Assembly: GCA_024640405.1 (NCBI GenBank)
Contig: JAHEFB010000002.1
Coordinates: forward strand, 62,001-126,000
DNA length: 64,000 nt
Reading direction: 5' to 3'
From: Alphaproteobacteria bacterium
GTDB lineage: Bacteria; Pseudomonadota; Alphaproteobacteria; Rhizobiales; Aestuariivirgaceae
Positions within the stretch are counted from its first letter, which is position 1. Every line of letters begins with the position of its first letter. A model generated the notes under the pieces. It worked only from the letters and a program-made list of their open reading frames with translations, was not told the DNA's origin and did not search any database. The position numbers and the translations under genes are program-made. Of this stretch, positions 28,062 through 38,550 are shown piece after piece.

Positions 28062-28766
28062 CTAGACCAGGTCAGGGTAAAACTCCGCTATCATACGTTG
28101 ATTGTAATCCACGAGGTTCTTGTGGGACCGCGCATGGCCCAGAACCTCGCTGTCAAATATGGGGCAGAGGCAGCCGGCAACAAAACTGAACACTGTGGCA
28201 TCTGCACCACACGCCCTGGATCCCATCAGATATTTGTTGTCGCCCATGATGTCCGACAGAGACGCAAGAATTCGGGCAGCCAGCCGGCAAATTTCGGAAC
28301 GCGAGTGTCTGGCGATGCCTTGACCCCACATGTTGCGTTTAACCTGCTTGCGAACGAACAATATCAAGAGTCCGCGCATCGGAGCCGGAATGTCGTCGAA
28401 AAATTTTCGCGGCCCGCGATCGAAATTTTCATCCACTGCCCAGCGCTCATGCATGACGGCAAAATACAGGCTTTCCTCCAGCATTTTTTCAACCGACCAT
28501 GCAATCCCGCGATCACGCGGTGAAAGCTGTTTGTCGAAATCGATGCCGTGCTTGTCCTCAAGATGAAAGCGGATAAAGGTTGTATCGGGTATGACCGCAT
28601 CACCGTCATGCAAGACCGGAATTTTACCTTTTGGCGCTTTGCGCACATCTCCAACTTCTGTTGTGTACTGCAGGCCCGCCAATTTCAGCAACATCTCGCC
28701 CTTCATGGCGAAAGGGCTGGGGTCCGGCAGTCCGAAAGCCGGTCCGAAGACTTGTAGTTTCAGCAT
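28062..28766 (-). CDS. Glutathione S-transferase-like protein
   Basis: A 234-residue protein with an N-terminal thioredoxin-like GST domain (SPFAMKGEMLLKLAGLQY; GKIPVLHDGDAVIPDTTFI) and a helical C-terminal domain (about residues 85-230) of the metaxin/FAXC-like type (YLMGSRACGADATVFSFV). The start has an AGGAG site. Substrate unknown. An inverted repeat lies upstream in its promoter region. Confidence 0.82.
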   Translation of the reverse strand: MLKLQVFGPAFGLPDPSPFAMKGEMLLKLAGLQYTTEVGDVRKAPKGKIPVLHDGDAVIPDTTFIRFHLEDKHGIDFDKQLSPRDRGIAWSVEKMLEESLYFAVMHERWAVDENFDRGPRKFFDDIPAPMRGLLILFVRKQVKRNMWGQGIARHSRSEICRLAARILASLSDIMGDNKYLMGSRACGADATVFSFVAGCLCPIFDSEVLGHARSHKNLVDYNQRMIAEFYPDLV

Positions 28767-28794
28767 GATAAGCTCCTGGCAGGTGATGGTAAAT

Positions 28795-28812
28795 ATAACA
28801 TGTTCTTGTTAT
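28795..28812 (-). promoter_or_regulatory. Inverted repeat upstream of the GST-like gene
   Basis: ATAACA-TGTTCT-TGTTAT, a 6-6-6 inverted repeat 29 bp upstream of the start codon, followed by an additional GTATAAC half. It looks like an operator for a dimeric repressor; the regulator is unknown. Confidence 0.35.
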
Positions 28813-28944
28813 GTTCGTATAACTGATGCGCATTGCAAAATCAACTTTGCGCGAGCGGTTTCAACATTTGGTAGGAAGGCTCGATATCCAGTCGGCTCAT
28901 GCTGACAATTGTTGGCAAAAACCGCCGCGTGGTGATGGTGCCCG

Positions 28945-29592
28945 TCAACCGGCTGCGAGCAGAGACAGGTTTGCAGCATCATCGTCGGTAAACTCCACCA
29001 GGTTATCATTCAGGCGGATGCGGCCTTCAGCCAGCGCATTCAGCACTTTTGGATAAAGCTTGTGTTCAATCGGTAGAACTCGCGCAGCAAGTGTATCTGC
29101 GTCATCACCCGGCAAAACCTTTACGACGCCCTGCGCAATTATTGCTCCAGCGTCCAGTTCTGCGGAAACAAAATGCACCGAGCATCCGTGAACCCGCACA
29201 CCTGCCCGCAGGGCATGTTCATGGGTGTCAACGCCTTTGAACAGTGGTAAAAGCGAAGGGTGGATATTGATGATTTTCCCTTCCCACCTGGCCACGAAAT
29301 CCGCAGTCATGATGCGCATGAAACCGGCACACGCGACAAACTCAACCTTGTTTGCCAGCAGTGCCTCATGCATTGCTTCATCCAGCGCCTCCCGCGTCCC
29401 CAGGGATTTGTGGTCCAGAGCAATGGTGTTGATTCCGGCATTTTTTGCCAGTTGCAGCCCCCTGGCGTCCGGTCTGTTCGAAATTACGCAAGCAACTTCA
29501 TATACACAGCTTTCTGACCTTGCCGCCTCAATCAGCGAAGCCATGTTGGACCCGCGGCCCGAAATCAGTATACCGACACGCTTGCGGTTCAT
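28945..29592 (-). CDS. purN: Phosphoribosylglycinamide formyltransferase
   Basis: Third step of purine synthesis: transfers formyl from 10-formyl-THF to GAR. 215 residues from ATG 29592 (MNRKRVGILISGRGSN), one base after the purM stop; the track start at 29610 overlaps purM. Catalytic Asn-His-Asp set is visible as INIHPSLLP, HGCSVHFVSAELDAG. Forms a purM-purN unit on the minus strand. Confidence 0.95.
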   Translation of the reverse strand: MNRKRVGILISGRGSNMASLIEAARSESCVYEVACVISNRPDARGLQLAKNAGINTIALDHKSLGTREALDEAMHEALLANKVEFVACAGFMRIMTADFVARWEGKIINIHPSLLPLFKGVDTHEHALRAGVRVHGCSVHFVSAELDAGAIIAQGVVKVLPGDDADTLAARVLPIEHKLYPKVLNALAEGRIRLNDNLVEFTDDDAANLSLLAAG

Positions 29593-29593
29593 G

Positions 29594-30676
29594 TCAGTCG
29601 CCACTCTCATAGCACAGTGAGCCCGCGAATTTCACTCTCGCGTGTCGGTTGGATCGGCCTGCAATCGTGCCCAGCCGCACAACCTGCTCTCCAGCGCCGG
29701 CGAGCGTTAGCATGATGTCATCCGCCTTGGCCTCGTTCGTCACCATGATCATGCCGATGCCACAATTAAAGGTGCGCAACATTTCTTTTTGTGCAATGCC
29801 GCCTTCTTCGGCCAGCCAGCCAAATACCGCCGGCGCGCTGACGCTTGCCAGATTGATATTCGCCGCACAATCATCCGGCAGAACGCGGGGAATGTTTTCA
29901 GTAAACCCGCCGCCGGTTATATGGGCAAGCGCCTTGATCCCGCTATGGGCCCTCAGGGCCGACAATACGGATTTCACATAAATCCGTGTCGGGGTAAGCA
30001 GGGCCTCACCAAGAGACCTGGTTTCATCGAACGGTGCCTTGTCTTTGTAACCGGCTCCACTGATCTCAACGATTTTGCGGATCAGCGAGTAACCATTCGA
30101 GTGTGGTCCGGAAGAGGCAAGGCCAAGGATGATGTCGCCGGGGACAATGCCCGTTTTGGGCAACACTTTGCGTCGCTCTACTGCTCCAACCGCGAAACCG
30201 GCAAGGTCATAGTCATCGCCGTGATACATGCCGGGCATTTCTGCTGTCTCACCACCGACAAGGGCACAACCTGCCTGCCGGCAGCCTTCGGCGATACCGG
30301 CAACTACCTGGCGCGCTGTTGCAACATCCAGTTTTCCGGTGGCGTAGTAATCCAGAAAGAACAGCGGTTCGGCGCCCTGTACAACCAGATCGTTTACCGA
30401 CATGGCGACGAGATCGATGCCGACGCCTGAGTGTATGCCGCTTTCAATTGCAACCCGCAATTTTGTGCCTACACCATCGTTAGCTGCGACCAGCACCGGG
30501 TCCTTGAAGCCGCAGGCCTTCAAATCGAAGAGACCTCCAAAGCCCCCCAGCGAAGGACGGGAGCCTTTGCGCCTTGTCGATGCTGCCAGTGGCTTGATGG
30601 CATCCACCAGCGAATTGCCGGCTTCAATACTGACGCCTGCATCACTATATGTCAGTCCGTTGTGCTTATTTGTCAT
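29594..30676 (-). CDS. purM: Phosphoribosylformylglycinamidine cyclo-ligase (AIR synthetase)
   Basis: A 360-residue ATP-dependent cyclase making AIR in purine synthesis. I start at ATG 30676 ([17 protein letters not shown]); upstream residues in the track lack homology-like character. Motifs: DGVGTKLR (about residue 65), [14 protein letters not shown] and [16 protein letters not shown]. Separated by one base from purN, so translation is coupled. Divergent from the DUF2066 operon. Confidence 0.96.
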   Translation of the reverse strand: MTNKHNGLTYSDAGVSIEAGNSLVDAIKPLAASTRRKGSRPSLGGFGGLFDLKACGFKDPVLVAANDGVGTKLRVAIESGIHSGVGIDLVAMSVNDLVVQGAEPLFFLDYYATGKLDVATARQVVAGIAEGCRQAGCALVGGETAEMPGMYHGDDYDLAGFAVGAVERRKVLPKTGIVPGDIILGLASSGPHSNGYSLIRKIVEISGAGYKDKAPFDETRSLGEALLTPTRIYVKSVLSALRAHSGIKALAHITGGGFTENIPRVLPDDCAANINLASVSAPAVFGWLAEEGGIAQKEMLRTFNCGIGMIMVTNEAKADDIMLTLAGAGEQVVRLGTIAGRSNRHARVKFAGSLCYESGD

Positions 30677-30898
30677 GTTTGGGCCTGAACACCACACTTG
30701 TAATTTCTGTCTGTCGCTGCCATTGAGGGTTGTGCCGGTTGACACTGGCGCAAAGGCTACCCTTATTGGGTGATTGAGTGGGATGGTTGCAAGGAAAATC
30801 GCCGGGTAATGAGGTCATTTATCCACGATGTGCAGACGAAGCGCGACAGGTCCAATGCCGGGATCGCAATTGAAGGCGCTGCCAGCTTGATAGAAAAC

Positions 30899-32014
30899 AT
30901 GAAACTGCTGTTTGCAACAGATTTCCGGCAATTCCGGAATGCCGTCAACTGCCTGGTTTTGATTGTATTCGCCTGTTTTTGCGCTTCGCGGGCGGCACTT
31001 GCCCTGGAGAATCCGCTGTACACGATTACCGGTGTAGAGGTTGATGTTCGTGCAGAAACTGCAGCGCTGGCGAAGAAGCAGGCCATTACCGAGGCCAATG
31101 TAAAGGCGTTTACCCTGTTTGTTCAGCGGGTAGGCGGCGATGCAATTGTACACAGGTTATCGGACATTCCGACGAAACGTATCGATGCCTTGCTGGACAG
31201 TCTTTCGATCGAGGAAGAGCGCACCGGACCAAAACGTTATATCGGCAAGCTTACTGTCCGGTTTTTGCCAGCGAAAACACGTAAGTTTCTGGGTGGACTG
31301 GGGGTGACGTACAGCGAGAAAGTAGCGACCAGAACCGTCATAGTTCCGCTGTGGCGAACAGCGGAAGGCATAATGATCTGGGAAGACAATCCATGGCGTA
31401 CAGCCTGGTTGGCGCTTCGCGCCGAGAACGCTGCGGTGCCGCTGATCGTACCACTGGGCGATTTGGCTGATACGGATACGTTGACACCAGAGCTTGCAGC
31501 CAACCGGGATGAAGCTTCACTTGAAGCAATCAGGTTGCGCTACGAAGCAGATTCGGTGCTGATAGCAGAAGCCACCGTTATCGGTGAAGATACGATACAG
31601 GCAACGCTGGTCGGCAATAGTCCGGTAGGGCAACTGGAGTTTGACAAGGAATATGCTGCAGAAAATGGTGGAGGAGTTGACGAAGCTGCCAGAACAGCCG
31701 CACTGCGTTTTCATCAGGTCATGTTGCAACGATGGAAAAAGAAAAATGAAACAGCCCCGATCACTCAGAGTCTGCCGGTGGCTACGCTGCCAGTGGCAGT
31801 TGCGTTTTTTTCAACTGAGGAATGGTCGGCCTTGCGGGCGCGTATTCTGTCTACACCCGGTGTATCCGGAGTTGATATTTCTGCCATTTCGCAAGGTGGG
31901 GCCATCGTTCAGCTGTCATATGTGACCGGCTTTGAGCAATTGCGTCAGTCGTTGTGGTCCGCCGGCCTGGCTTTGCAGAATGTAGGTGGGACATGGGTTT
32001 TGCAGGCAAGTTGA
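30899..32014 (+). CDS. DUF2066-domain exported protein
   Basis: About 371 residues from ATG 30899, giving a typical signal peptide that ends SRAALA; upstream in-frame starts at 30809 and 30770 are possible but would bury it. The mature part carries the DUF2066 core (YTITGVEVDVRAETAALAKKQAI; LVQRVGGD-like). Function unknown, though the family sits consistently beside the CDP-alcohol transferase, PerM and hdaA genes in alphaproteobacteria. First gene of that plus-strand run. Confidence 0.8.
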   Translation: MKLLFATDFRQFRNAVNCLVLIVFACFCASRAALALENPLYTITGVEVDVRAETAALAKKQAITEANVKAFTLFVQRVGGDAIVHRLSDIPTKRIDALLDSLSIEEERTGPKRYIGKLTVRFLPAKTRKFLGGLGVTYSEKVATRTVIVPLWRTAEGIMIWEDNPWRTAWLALRAENAAVPLIVPLGDLADTDTLTPELAANRDEASLEAIRLRYEADSVLIAEATVIGEDTIQATLVGNSPVGQLEFDKEYAAENGGGVDEAARTAALRFHQVMLQRWKKKNETAPITQSLPVATLPVAVAFFSTEEWSALRARILSTPGVSGVDISAISQGGAIVQLSYVTGFEQLRQSLWSAGLALQNVGGTWVLQAS

Positions 32015-32045
32015 AGCAGAGTGCCGGTCGGGTGGAATGCCTGTC

Positions 32046-32618
32046 ATGACACTCCCGAATTTCATAACCATCGGCCGGTTGTTTCTTGTGCCGGTTATCG
32101 TGTGGTTACTCTATCAGTCGCTATATCCGAGCGCTTTTTTTGTATTTGTGCTGGCAGGTGTTTCAGATGCTGTGGATGGATTTCTGGCCAAACAGTTTGA
32201 TCTGACTTCAGAGCTTGGTGCTTATCTCGACCCCATAGCGGACAAGGCGCTTCTGGTAACAATTTATGTGGTGCTGGGCATCATCGGGCACTTGCCAACC
32301 TGGATCGTGATCATAGTGGTGAGTCGCGACGTGGCAATTGTAGGGGCTGTGATCTTGTCCTGGCTGATGGACCGTCCGGTGAAAATGGAACCCAACATGG
32401 TGTCGAAAGCCAACACGGTAATGCAGATTTTGCTGGTGATTGCTCTGCTGGCTGCGTTGGCATTTTCCTCGGTGAATCCAACAATGGTTACAGCAGGTGC
32501 GACGGTTACGGCCGCGCTGACGCTGGCGTCCCTTGCAGTCTATCTGCGTGATTGGCTACAACACATGGCAAACGGCGGGTCTGTTGACCAATCTGCCGAT
32601 TCGACTGACAGGGGGTGA
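32046..32618 (+). CDS. CDP-alcohol phosphatidyltransferase (PgsA-like)
   Basis: A 190-residue, five- or six-helix inner membrane enzyme. The CDP-alcohol signature reads SDAVDGFLAKQFDLTSELG, then AYLDPIADK; Lys stands where many families have Arg (DGxxAR). Family members make phosphatidylglycerol phosphate or related lipids from CDP-diacylglycerol; cardiolipin synthesis cannot be excluded. ATG 32046 preferred; ATG 32037 is also possible. The next gene overlaps or abuts. Confidence 0.85.
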   Translation: MTLPNFITIGRLFLVPVIVWLLYQSLYPSAFFVFVLAGVSDAVDGFLAKQFDLTSELGAYLDPIADKALLVTIYVVLGIIGHLPTWIVIIVVSRDVAIVGAVILSWLMDRPVKMEPNMVSKANTVMQILLVIALLAALAFSSVNPTMVTAGATVTAALTLASLAVYLRDWLQHMANGGSVDQSADSTDRG

Positions 32619-32623
32619 AAAAC

Positions 32624-33718
32624 ATGACAGTGCAGCGTCAGGTCTCGGTATGGTTGACGGTGCTCGCCGCTTTCGTGGCGTTCATGTGGCTCTTCGCCGA
32701 CATCCTGCTTCCGTTTATTGCCGGCATCGTTCTGGCGTATTTCCTCGATCCCGTCGCCGACGCACTCGAGCGTTTGAAGTTGCCCAGATTGGCCGCAACT
32801 CTGGTGATTGTGCTGACCAGTGCCGTCGCGCTGGTATTGGTATTGTTGCTGATTGCGCCATTGATCGGAGATCAGATAGGCAAGTTTGCTGAACGGCTGC
32901 CCTCCGATGTGTCAACTCTGGTTGCATTGTTCAATGATCTGGCACCGGCCTGGTTGAAGGAACTACTCGCCAAATCGAGTGCAAACCTGCCGGAAACCGG
33001 ATCCGACATCGCAACCAAGGCTGCCGGATGGGTGGCGAAACTTCTGCAGTCCATTCTGTCAGGTGGTCTGGCACTGTTCAACTTGATGTCGCTGCTGATC
33101 ATCACACCGCTGGTCACGTTCTATATGCTGAACGACTGGGACCGCATGGTTGCACGGGTCGACAGCTGGGTGCCGCGCGACCATGTTGGGACCGTGCGCA
33201 GCATAGCCGGTGATATCAATACCGCCATGGCCGGGTTCATCCGCGGACAGGGCACCGTCTGCATGCTGTTGGGAATATTGTATGCCGCTGCCCTGATTGC
33301 AGCGGGATTGAATTTTGGGTTGCTGATTGGCCTTACGGCTGGGCTGTTGTCGTTCATTCCTTTTGTGGGGGCTGCCATCGGCGGCATTCTTGCTGTCGCA
33401 ACCGCCATGGTGCAATTCTGGCCGGATTGGACACAGATACTGATTGTTGCAGCCATTTTTGCAGCCGGTCAGTTTATTGAAGGCAATTTTCTGTCGCCCA
33501 AACTAGTTGGCCAGTCCGTCGGCCTGCATCCGGTATGGTTGATGTTCGCATTGCTGGCTTTCGGTTTTCTGTTTGGATTTGTCGGTATCTTGCTGGCGGT
33601 TCCGCTTGCTGCAGCAATTGGCGTCCTGTCACGGTTTTTCCTGAAGCAGTATCTGGCATCCAATCTCTATCTGGGCGTTGCAAAGCCGACAAAAGTCGTG
33701 CCTCCAGGCGGCGAATGA
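32624..33718 (+). CDS. AI-2E/PerM-family membrane permease
   Basis: A 364-residue, roughly eight-helix protein of the AI-2E transporter (PerM/UPF0118) family, with conserved segments ILLPFIAGIVLAYFLDPV, LLIITPLVTFYMLNDWD and a PKLVGQSVGLHP motif. Substrate is not known; members include Na+/H+ antiporters and possible signal exporters. GGGGG lies upstream of ATG 32624. The hdaA start follows 5 bp after the stop. Confidence 0.87.
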   Translation: MTVQRQVSVWLTVLAAFVAFMWLFADILLPFIAGIVLAYFLDPVADALERLKLPRLAATLVIVLTSAVALVLVLLLIAPLIGDQIGKFAERLPSDVSTLVALFNDLAPAWLKELLAKSSANLPETGSDIATKAAGWVAKLLQSILSGGLALFNLMSLLIITPLVTFYMLNDWDRMVARVDSWVPRDHVGTVRSIAGDINTAMAGFIRGQGTVCMLLGILYAAALIAAGLNFGLLIGLTAGLLSFIPFVGAAIGGILAVATAMVQFWPDWTQILIVAAIFAAGQFIEGNFLSPKLVGQSVGLHPVWLMFALLAFGFLFGFVGILLAVPLAAAIGVLSRFFLKQYLASNLYLGVAKPTKVVPPGGE

Positions 33719-33722
33719 ACAC

Positions 33723-34421
33723 GTGGCTGTAAGACCGACAGGGCAACTCGCACTGGATTTGCCGCATCGCGTGGCAACCGGGCGCGATGATTTTCTGGTG
33801 TCGGGCGCCAACCAGGCTGCCGTGGCGGCTGTGGACGCATGGCCCGGTTGGCCGTCTCCGGTACTTGTTCTTGTCGGCGAAGCCGGCTCGGGCAAGAGCC
33901 ATTTGTGCGATGTGTGGCGCACCAATACTGGTGCCACTATTGTTTCCGCCGGCGACCTCGATACAACCAATGTCGCACATCTGATGCAGGCTGGAGCTGT
34001 TGCGGTCGAAGATGCGCCGGGTGAATTGCTTGATGAGACCGCATTGTTTCACTTGATCAATCTGGCGCGGGAAAATTCCGGCAGCGTGTTGATTACGTCA
34101 GCCGAGTTTCCATCCCGCTGGAACATTGCGTTGCCCGACCTCGTTTCGCGCCTTAAGGCTGCACAGGTTGCAAGCCTGGGGGATCCCGATGATGATTTGT
34201 TGCGCGGATTGCTGGTAAAGCAGTTCACCGACCGTCAGTTGCATGTCGAGGAAGCCGCAATCAGTTATATGCTGCTGCGCATGGAACGATCGTTTGAGGC
34301 GGCAAGGTCACTGGTCGCCAAAGTAGATGCACGGGCCCTGACGGATCGCGCTGAAATAACCAGAAATCTTGTTGCGCGCGTTATGCGCGAAGATGCCCAG
34401 CCGAATCTGTTCGAAGACTAG
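33723..34421 (+). CDS. hdaA: DnaA-related regulatory protein HdaA
   Basis: A 232-residue truncated DnaA homologue. The N-terminal clamp-binding motif QLALDL (residues about 7-12) ties it to the DNA polymerase sliding clamp, as in Hda. A Walker A (GEAGSGKS) and an AAA+ core follow (AVAVEDAPGE; SRWNIALPDLVSRLKAAQV), without the DnaA DNA-binding domain IV. Hda stimulates ATP hydrolysis by DnaA and prevents over-initiation. Start is a GTG; the track start would overlap PerM. Confidence 0.9.
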   Translation: MAVRPTGQLALDLPHRVATGRDDFLVSGANQAAVAAVDAWPGWPSPVLVLVGEAGSGKSHLCDVWRTNTGATIVSAGDLDTTNVAHLMQAGAVAVEDAPGELLDETALFHLINLARENSGSVLITSAEFPSRWNIALPDLVSRLKAAQVASLGDPDDDLLRGLLVKQFTDRQLHVEEAAISYMLLRMERSFEAARSLVAKVDARALTDRAEITRNLVARVMREDAQPNLFED

Positions 34422-34564
34422 ATCAGTATGACTTCTGATTAAATCAATAAAAAATCATAAAATTGATCGATTCCAAAGTGTTAGAGTAAATTATTGGTTC
34501 AAGTGAACCCATGCCGCGCTAGTGAGGCTTGATTAACACTCTTTGTCTGGTTGCATTGGGGGCA

Positions 34565-34582
34565 ATGTCATGGCTGTGTTAT
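34565..34582 (+). promoter_or_regulatory. Weak Pho-box-like direct repeat upstream of ppk
   Basis: ATGTCAT-GGCT-GTGTTAT resembles two PhoB half-sites (CTGTCAT) at 11 bp spacing, matching 6 and 5 of 7. It lies 79 bp before the ppk start in a 240 bp AT-rich intergenic region. Weak alone, but polyphosphate genes are frequent Pho-regulon members. Confidence 0.25.
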
Positions 34583-34660
34583 GTATTGCAGGCTATTGAG
34601 TATCTCAATAAAGCGCGATTGACTTGTTAATAGCTCATCCAACCTGCGGGGAAACCAGGC

Positions 34661-36871
34661 ATGAACCTCGAAAACCAAGGCAACAAGGATATGGCAGGCA
34701 CCAAGGCTGCGGCTGTTGTCAAGGTTGCCGGTGGGGATTTGATGGAGTCTCCAAAACGCTTTTTCAATCGCGAGCTGTCGTGGCTTGGGTTCAACTACCG
34801 CGTCCTTATGGAGGCAAGGAATACGGCGCATCCTCTGTTTGAGCGTTTGAGATTTCTGTCCATTTCGGGAAACAATCTGGATGAATTTTACATGGTCCGG
34901 GTTGCCGGCCTTGCGGCTCAGATACGCGAAGGTGTCACTGGCCTTTCGCAGGACGGCCTGACACCTGCCGAGCAGCTCTCCAGCGTTCGTGCCGAGGCCG
35001 GCAAATTGATGGGAGAGCAGGACCAACGCTGGCGCGCATTGAGAGATGAACTCCAGGACAACCGTGTCGAACTTGTCAGCACCGGTCAGCTCACTCCAAA
35101 TGACCGCACCTGGCTGGATGAACGGTTCCATGAACAGGTGCTGCTGGTCCTGACACCGATTGCTATCGATCCAGCCCATCCATTTCCCTTCCTGCCCAAC
35201 CGCGGACTGATGATAGCTCTTCAACTGATGCGTCAATCGGACGGCAAGCAGATGAAAGCTCTGGTTCAGGTGCCTCAGCAACTTGAGCGCTTCACCCGTT
35301 TGCCTGATGGCGAAACCGATGATGGTCTGTCGGTTGCACGCTTCATAATGATCGAAGACATGATCACCCATTTTGTGCCACGACTGTTCCCGGGTTACGA
35401 GTTACAGGGCAGGGGAATATTCCGTATCCTTCGTGACAGTGACATCGAGGTTGAGGAAGAAGCTGAGGACCTCGTGCGATATTTCGAGCGAGCCCTGAAG
35501 CGCCGTCGGCGCGGCAGCGTTGTGCGCCTTGAGGTTGATGTCGGTTGCCCCGAAAATCTGCGCACTTTCATTGCCCGCGAGCTCGACGCCGACGCCGAAG
35601 CCATTGTCATGTGCGACGGAGTGGTAGGTTACGCTGATACCTCGCAGCTCATCATTGATGATATGCCGGAACACAAGTTCCCGCCCTACAATCCACGGTT
35701 TCCCGAACGCATTCGCGATCACGGTGGTGACTGCTTTGCTGCTATCCGCCAGAAGGACATCATCGTCCATCACCCGTATGAGTCTTTTGATGCGGTAGTG
35801 CAGTTTGTCCGCCAGGCTGCCGCTGACGCCGATGTGGTTGCCATCAAGCAGACACTCTACCGCACCTCCAATCAGAGTCCGATCGTTGAAGCGCTGGTTA
35901 TGGCTGCTGAAGCGGGCAAGTCGGTCATGGCGGTGGTTGAACTAAAGGCCCGTTTCGATGAAGAAAAAAACATCCAGTGGGCGCGCAATCTTGAGCGCGC
36001 CGGGGTGCAGGTGGTTTTCGGCTTCGTCGAACTGAAAACCCATGCCAAGACGTCGATGGTAGTGCGGCGTGAAGGCGGCCAGTTGCGGACTTATGTTCAC
36101 TACGGCACCGGCAATTACCACCCGATCACGGCACGCATATACACCGACCTGTCGTTCTTTACCTGCGATCCGGCTTTGTGCCGCGACGCTGCACGGCTGT
36201 TCAATTATGTCTCCAGTTATGCCGAACCGACAGAGCTTGAACGCATCGCCTTGTCTCCTCTGACGTTGAGCAAACGGATTATTTCGCACATAGAAGAAGA
36301 AATTGCCCATGCGGCGGCCGGCAGACCGGCGGCCATCTGGGCCAAAATGAACTCTCTGGTTGATGCCGAAGTTATCGATGCCTTGTATCGTGCCAGCAAC
36401 GCAGGTGTTCAAATTGAACTTGTTATCCGCGGTATTTGCTGCCTCAGGCCGGGATTGCCGGGGTTGTCCGAAAACATTCGGGTAAAGTCCATCATTGGTC
36501 GTTTTCTGGAACATTCGCGCACCGTGTGTTTCGGCAATGGTGAGGGACTGCCAAGCAAAAAGGCACGTGTATATATTTCTTCCGCCGACTGGATGCCGCG
36601 CAATTTACACAGGCGGGTTGAAACACTGGTGCCGCTTGATACGCCAACCGTCCACCAGCAGGTTCTGGATCAGATTATGGTAGCCAACCTCAAAGACAAC
36701 CAGCAGAGCTGGCAGCTCATGTCGGACGGCAGCTCGCGGCGCATAGCGCCGGGTCCCGAAGAGGAGCCATTTAACGCTCACGACTACTTTATGAACAACC
36801 CATCGCTGTCTGGACGTGGAAGTTCTTTGAAAGATAGCCTCCCACCTGCTATTGCCGGTCGCGAAGGGTAA
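34661..36871 (+). CDS. ppk1: Polyphosphate kinase 1
   Basis: Reversibly makes polyphosphate from ATP. 736 residues with all four PPK1 domains: N domain ([18 protein letters not shown]), head domain, and C1/C2 domains with the autophosphorylated histidine in HYGTGNYHP (about residue 480) and the second histidine near PRNLHRRVE. The ATG at 34694 is an alternative start. It is followed 54 bp on by ppx. Confidence 0.96.
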   Translation: MNLENQGNKDMAGTKAAAVVKVAGGDLMESPKRFFNRELSWLGFNYRVLMEARNTAHPLFERLRFLSISGNNLDEFYMVRVAGLAAQIREGVTGLSQDGLTPAEQLSSVRAEAGKLMGEQDQRWRALRDELQDNRVELVSTGQLTPNDRTWLDERFHEQVLLVLTPIAIDPAHPFPFLPNRGLMIALQLMRQSDGKQMKALVQVPQQLERFTRLPDGETDDGLSVARFIMIEDMITHFVPRLFPGYELQGRGIFRILRDSDIEVEEEAEDLVRYFERALKRRRRGSVVRLEVDVGCPENLRTFIARELDADAEAIVMCDGVVGYADTSQLIIDDMPEHKFPPYNPRFPERIRDHGGDCFAAIRQKDIIVHHPYESFDAVVQFVRQAAADADVVAIKQTLYRTSNQSPIVEALVMAAEAGKSVMAVVELKARFDEEKNIQWARNLERAGVQVVFGFVELKTHAKTSMVVRREGGQLRTYVHYGTGNYHPITARIYTDLSFFTCDPALCRDAARLFNYVSSYAEPTELERIALSPLTLSKRIISHIEEEIAHAAAGRPAAIWAKMNSLVDAEVIDALYRASNAGVQIELVIRGICCLRPGLPGLSENIRVKSIIGRFLEHSRTVCFGNGEGLPSKKARVYISSADWMPRNLHRRVETLVPLDTPTVHQQVLDQIMVANLKDNQQSWQLMSDGSSRRIAPGPEEEPFNAHDYFMNNPSLSGRGSSLKDSLPPAIAGREG

Positions 36872-36924
36872 TGAGCAGTCGGGGTTTGATTCTGGACTGC
36901 ACGCCAACAGCGGGGCAGGCCTGA

Positions 36925-38436
36925 ATGAACCCGGTCAAGAGACTCGACAGGATTGTGGATGCGCCACCCGTCGCGGTAGTGGATATCGGTTCGAACTCCG
37001 TGCGTATGGTTGTGTATGACGGCCTGCGCCGCGCGCCGTCCCCGATGTTTAACGAAAAGGTGCTGTGCGCGCTTGGCCGCGGTGTGGCTGAAACCGGTGC
37101 GCTGGATGCCGAGGCGTCGCAGCGGGCCCTGAACGCCATCCGGCGGTTTCGCGCACTGTGCACCCAGATGGATGTCAGCGAGGTTTTTTCGGTTGCAACT
37201 GCCGCAGTGCGCGAAGCATCCAACGGTCAGGAATTCATCACGAAGGCGAAGAAACTGCTCGGCGTGGATATTGGAGTTCTGACCGGGCGCCAGGAAGCAG
37301 CCTTTGCAGCAAAAGGAGTGCTGTCGGGTATTCCCGATGCCGACGGAATTGTCGGCGATCTCGGCGGCGGCAGTCTTGAGCTTGTTGATGTGTCGATGGG
37401 CAAGCTGCGCGATGGAATAACACTTCCTTTGGGGCCGTTGCGAATTTTGGGCGAGGCGGGTTCGGATGTTGACGCAGCCACGAAATACATCGATGCACAA
37501 CTGGACCGGGCAAAACTTCTGAAGAATCTGGATAGCCGTACATTTTATGCGGTTGGAGGTGCCTGGCGAAACCTGGCCCGCCTGCACATGGCGCAAATTC
37601 ACTACCCGTTGATCATTGTTCAAAGCTACACGATGGATCGCTCGACGGCATTGTCGCTGGCTGACTTCGTGTCTCGTCTGTCTCCGGAGACACTCAATGG
37701 AATTGACGCCGTATCAAAGAGCCGGTCTGAAACCTTGCCGATGGCCGCGCTGGTGCTTGAGCGGCTGCTGGCGCGAACCCAGCCGAAGGATATGGTGACC
37801 TCGATTTATGGTGTTCGTGAAGGCCTTTTGTTTGGCAAGCTCAAGAAGCGTGTCCGGGATTCAGACCCGTTGTTGAACGCCAGCTGGGATTTTGCCAAAC
37901 GGTACGCGCGATCGCCAAACCACGAGCTGGAGTTATGTGCCTGGACCAATAGTTTGTTCGCCGGCAACAAGCAGATTGAAACAGAAGAGGAAAGACGTTT
38001 GCGCCATGCCGCGTGCATGATGGCTGACATATCGTGGCGGGCAAACCCGGACTACAGGTCGGGCCGGGCGCTGACCATCATCTCGCAGGCCTCGATTGTC
38101 GGGGTCGATCATCCGGGACGCCTGTTTTTGGCGCTGGCTGTGTTCTTCCGCTACCAGGGTATCAACGCCAAACATGCACCGCGTGAATTTGTCGACCTGA
38201 TTCCCGAAGACTGGCTGGAGCGGGCGCGGATCCTGGCCGGCGCAATGCGCCTGGCCTATGTGCTGACCGGAGCCATGACCGGCCTGCTGCCCAAGATCAA
38301 ATTGTTCATTGAGGGTAAGAAGCTGGTGCTTGCCCTGCCGAAAAAGCTGACCGACCTTTACGGAGAATCGGTTGAGAAAAAACTCAGTCAGCTGGCCGGC
38401 GCCATGGGATTGGAGCCGGAGACCCGCTGCGGCTAG
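36925..38436 (+). CDS. ppx: Exopolyphosphatase / pppGpp phosphohydrolase (Ppx/GppA)
   Basis: A 503-residue ASKHA-fold phosphatase hydrolysing polyphosphate ends or pppGpp. Phosphate-binding loops: VVDIGSNSVRMVV near residue 20 and GDLGGGSLELVD near residue 140; catalytic Glu-type segment TGRQEAAFAAKG. The C-terminal 200 residues are the helical domain. It pairs with ppk1 for polyphosphate turnover. Confidence 0.93.
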   Translation: MNPVKRLDRIVDAPPVAVVDIGSNSVRMVVYDGLRRAPSPMFNEKVLCALGRGVAETGALDAEASQRALNAIRRFRALCTQMDVSEVFSVATAAVREASNGQEFITKAKKLLGVDIGVLTGRQEAAFAAKGVLSGIPDADGIVGDLGGGSLELVDVSMGKLRDGITLPLGPLRILGEAGSDVDAATKYIDAQLDRAKLLKNLDSRTFYAVGGAWRNLARLHMAQIHYPLIIVQSYTMDRSTALSLADFVSRLSPETLNGIDAVSKSRSETLPMAALVLERLLARTQPKDMVTSIYGVREGLLFGKLKKRVRDSDPLLNASWDFAKRYARSPNHELELCAWTNSLFAGNKQIETEEERRLRHAACMMADISWRANPDYRSGRALTIISQASIVGVDHPGRLFLALAVFFRYQGINAKHAPREFVDLIPEDWLERARILAGAMRLAYVLTGAMTGLLPKIKLFIEGKKLVLALPKKLTDLYGESVEKKLSQLAGAMGLEPETRCG

Positions 38437-38550
38437 CCCGGCGCAGAGTTGCGGCGATTTGGCTCTGCGACAGTTTCAGCCGGTGTGATAGCCGGACGGG
38501 AAGCCTATCTTGATGTTGAAGGCATATCACCCGAACCAGGAACATAATCA

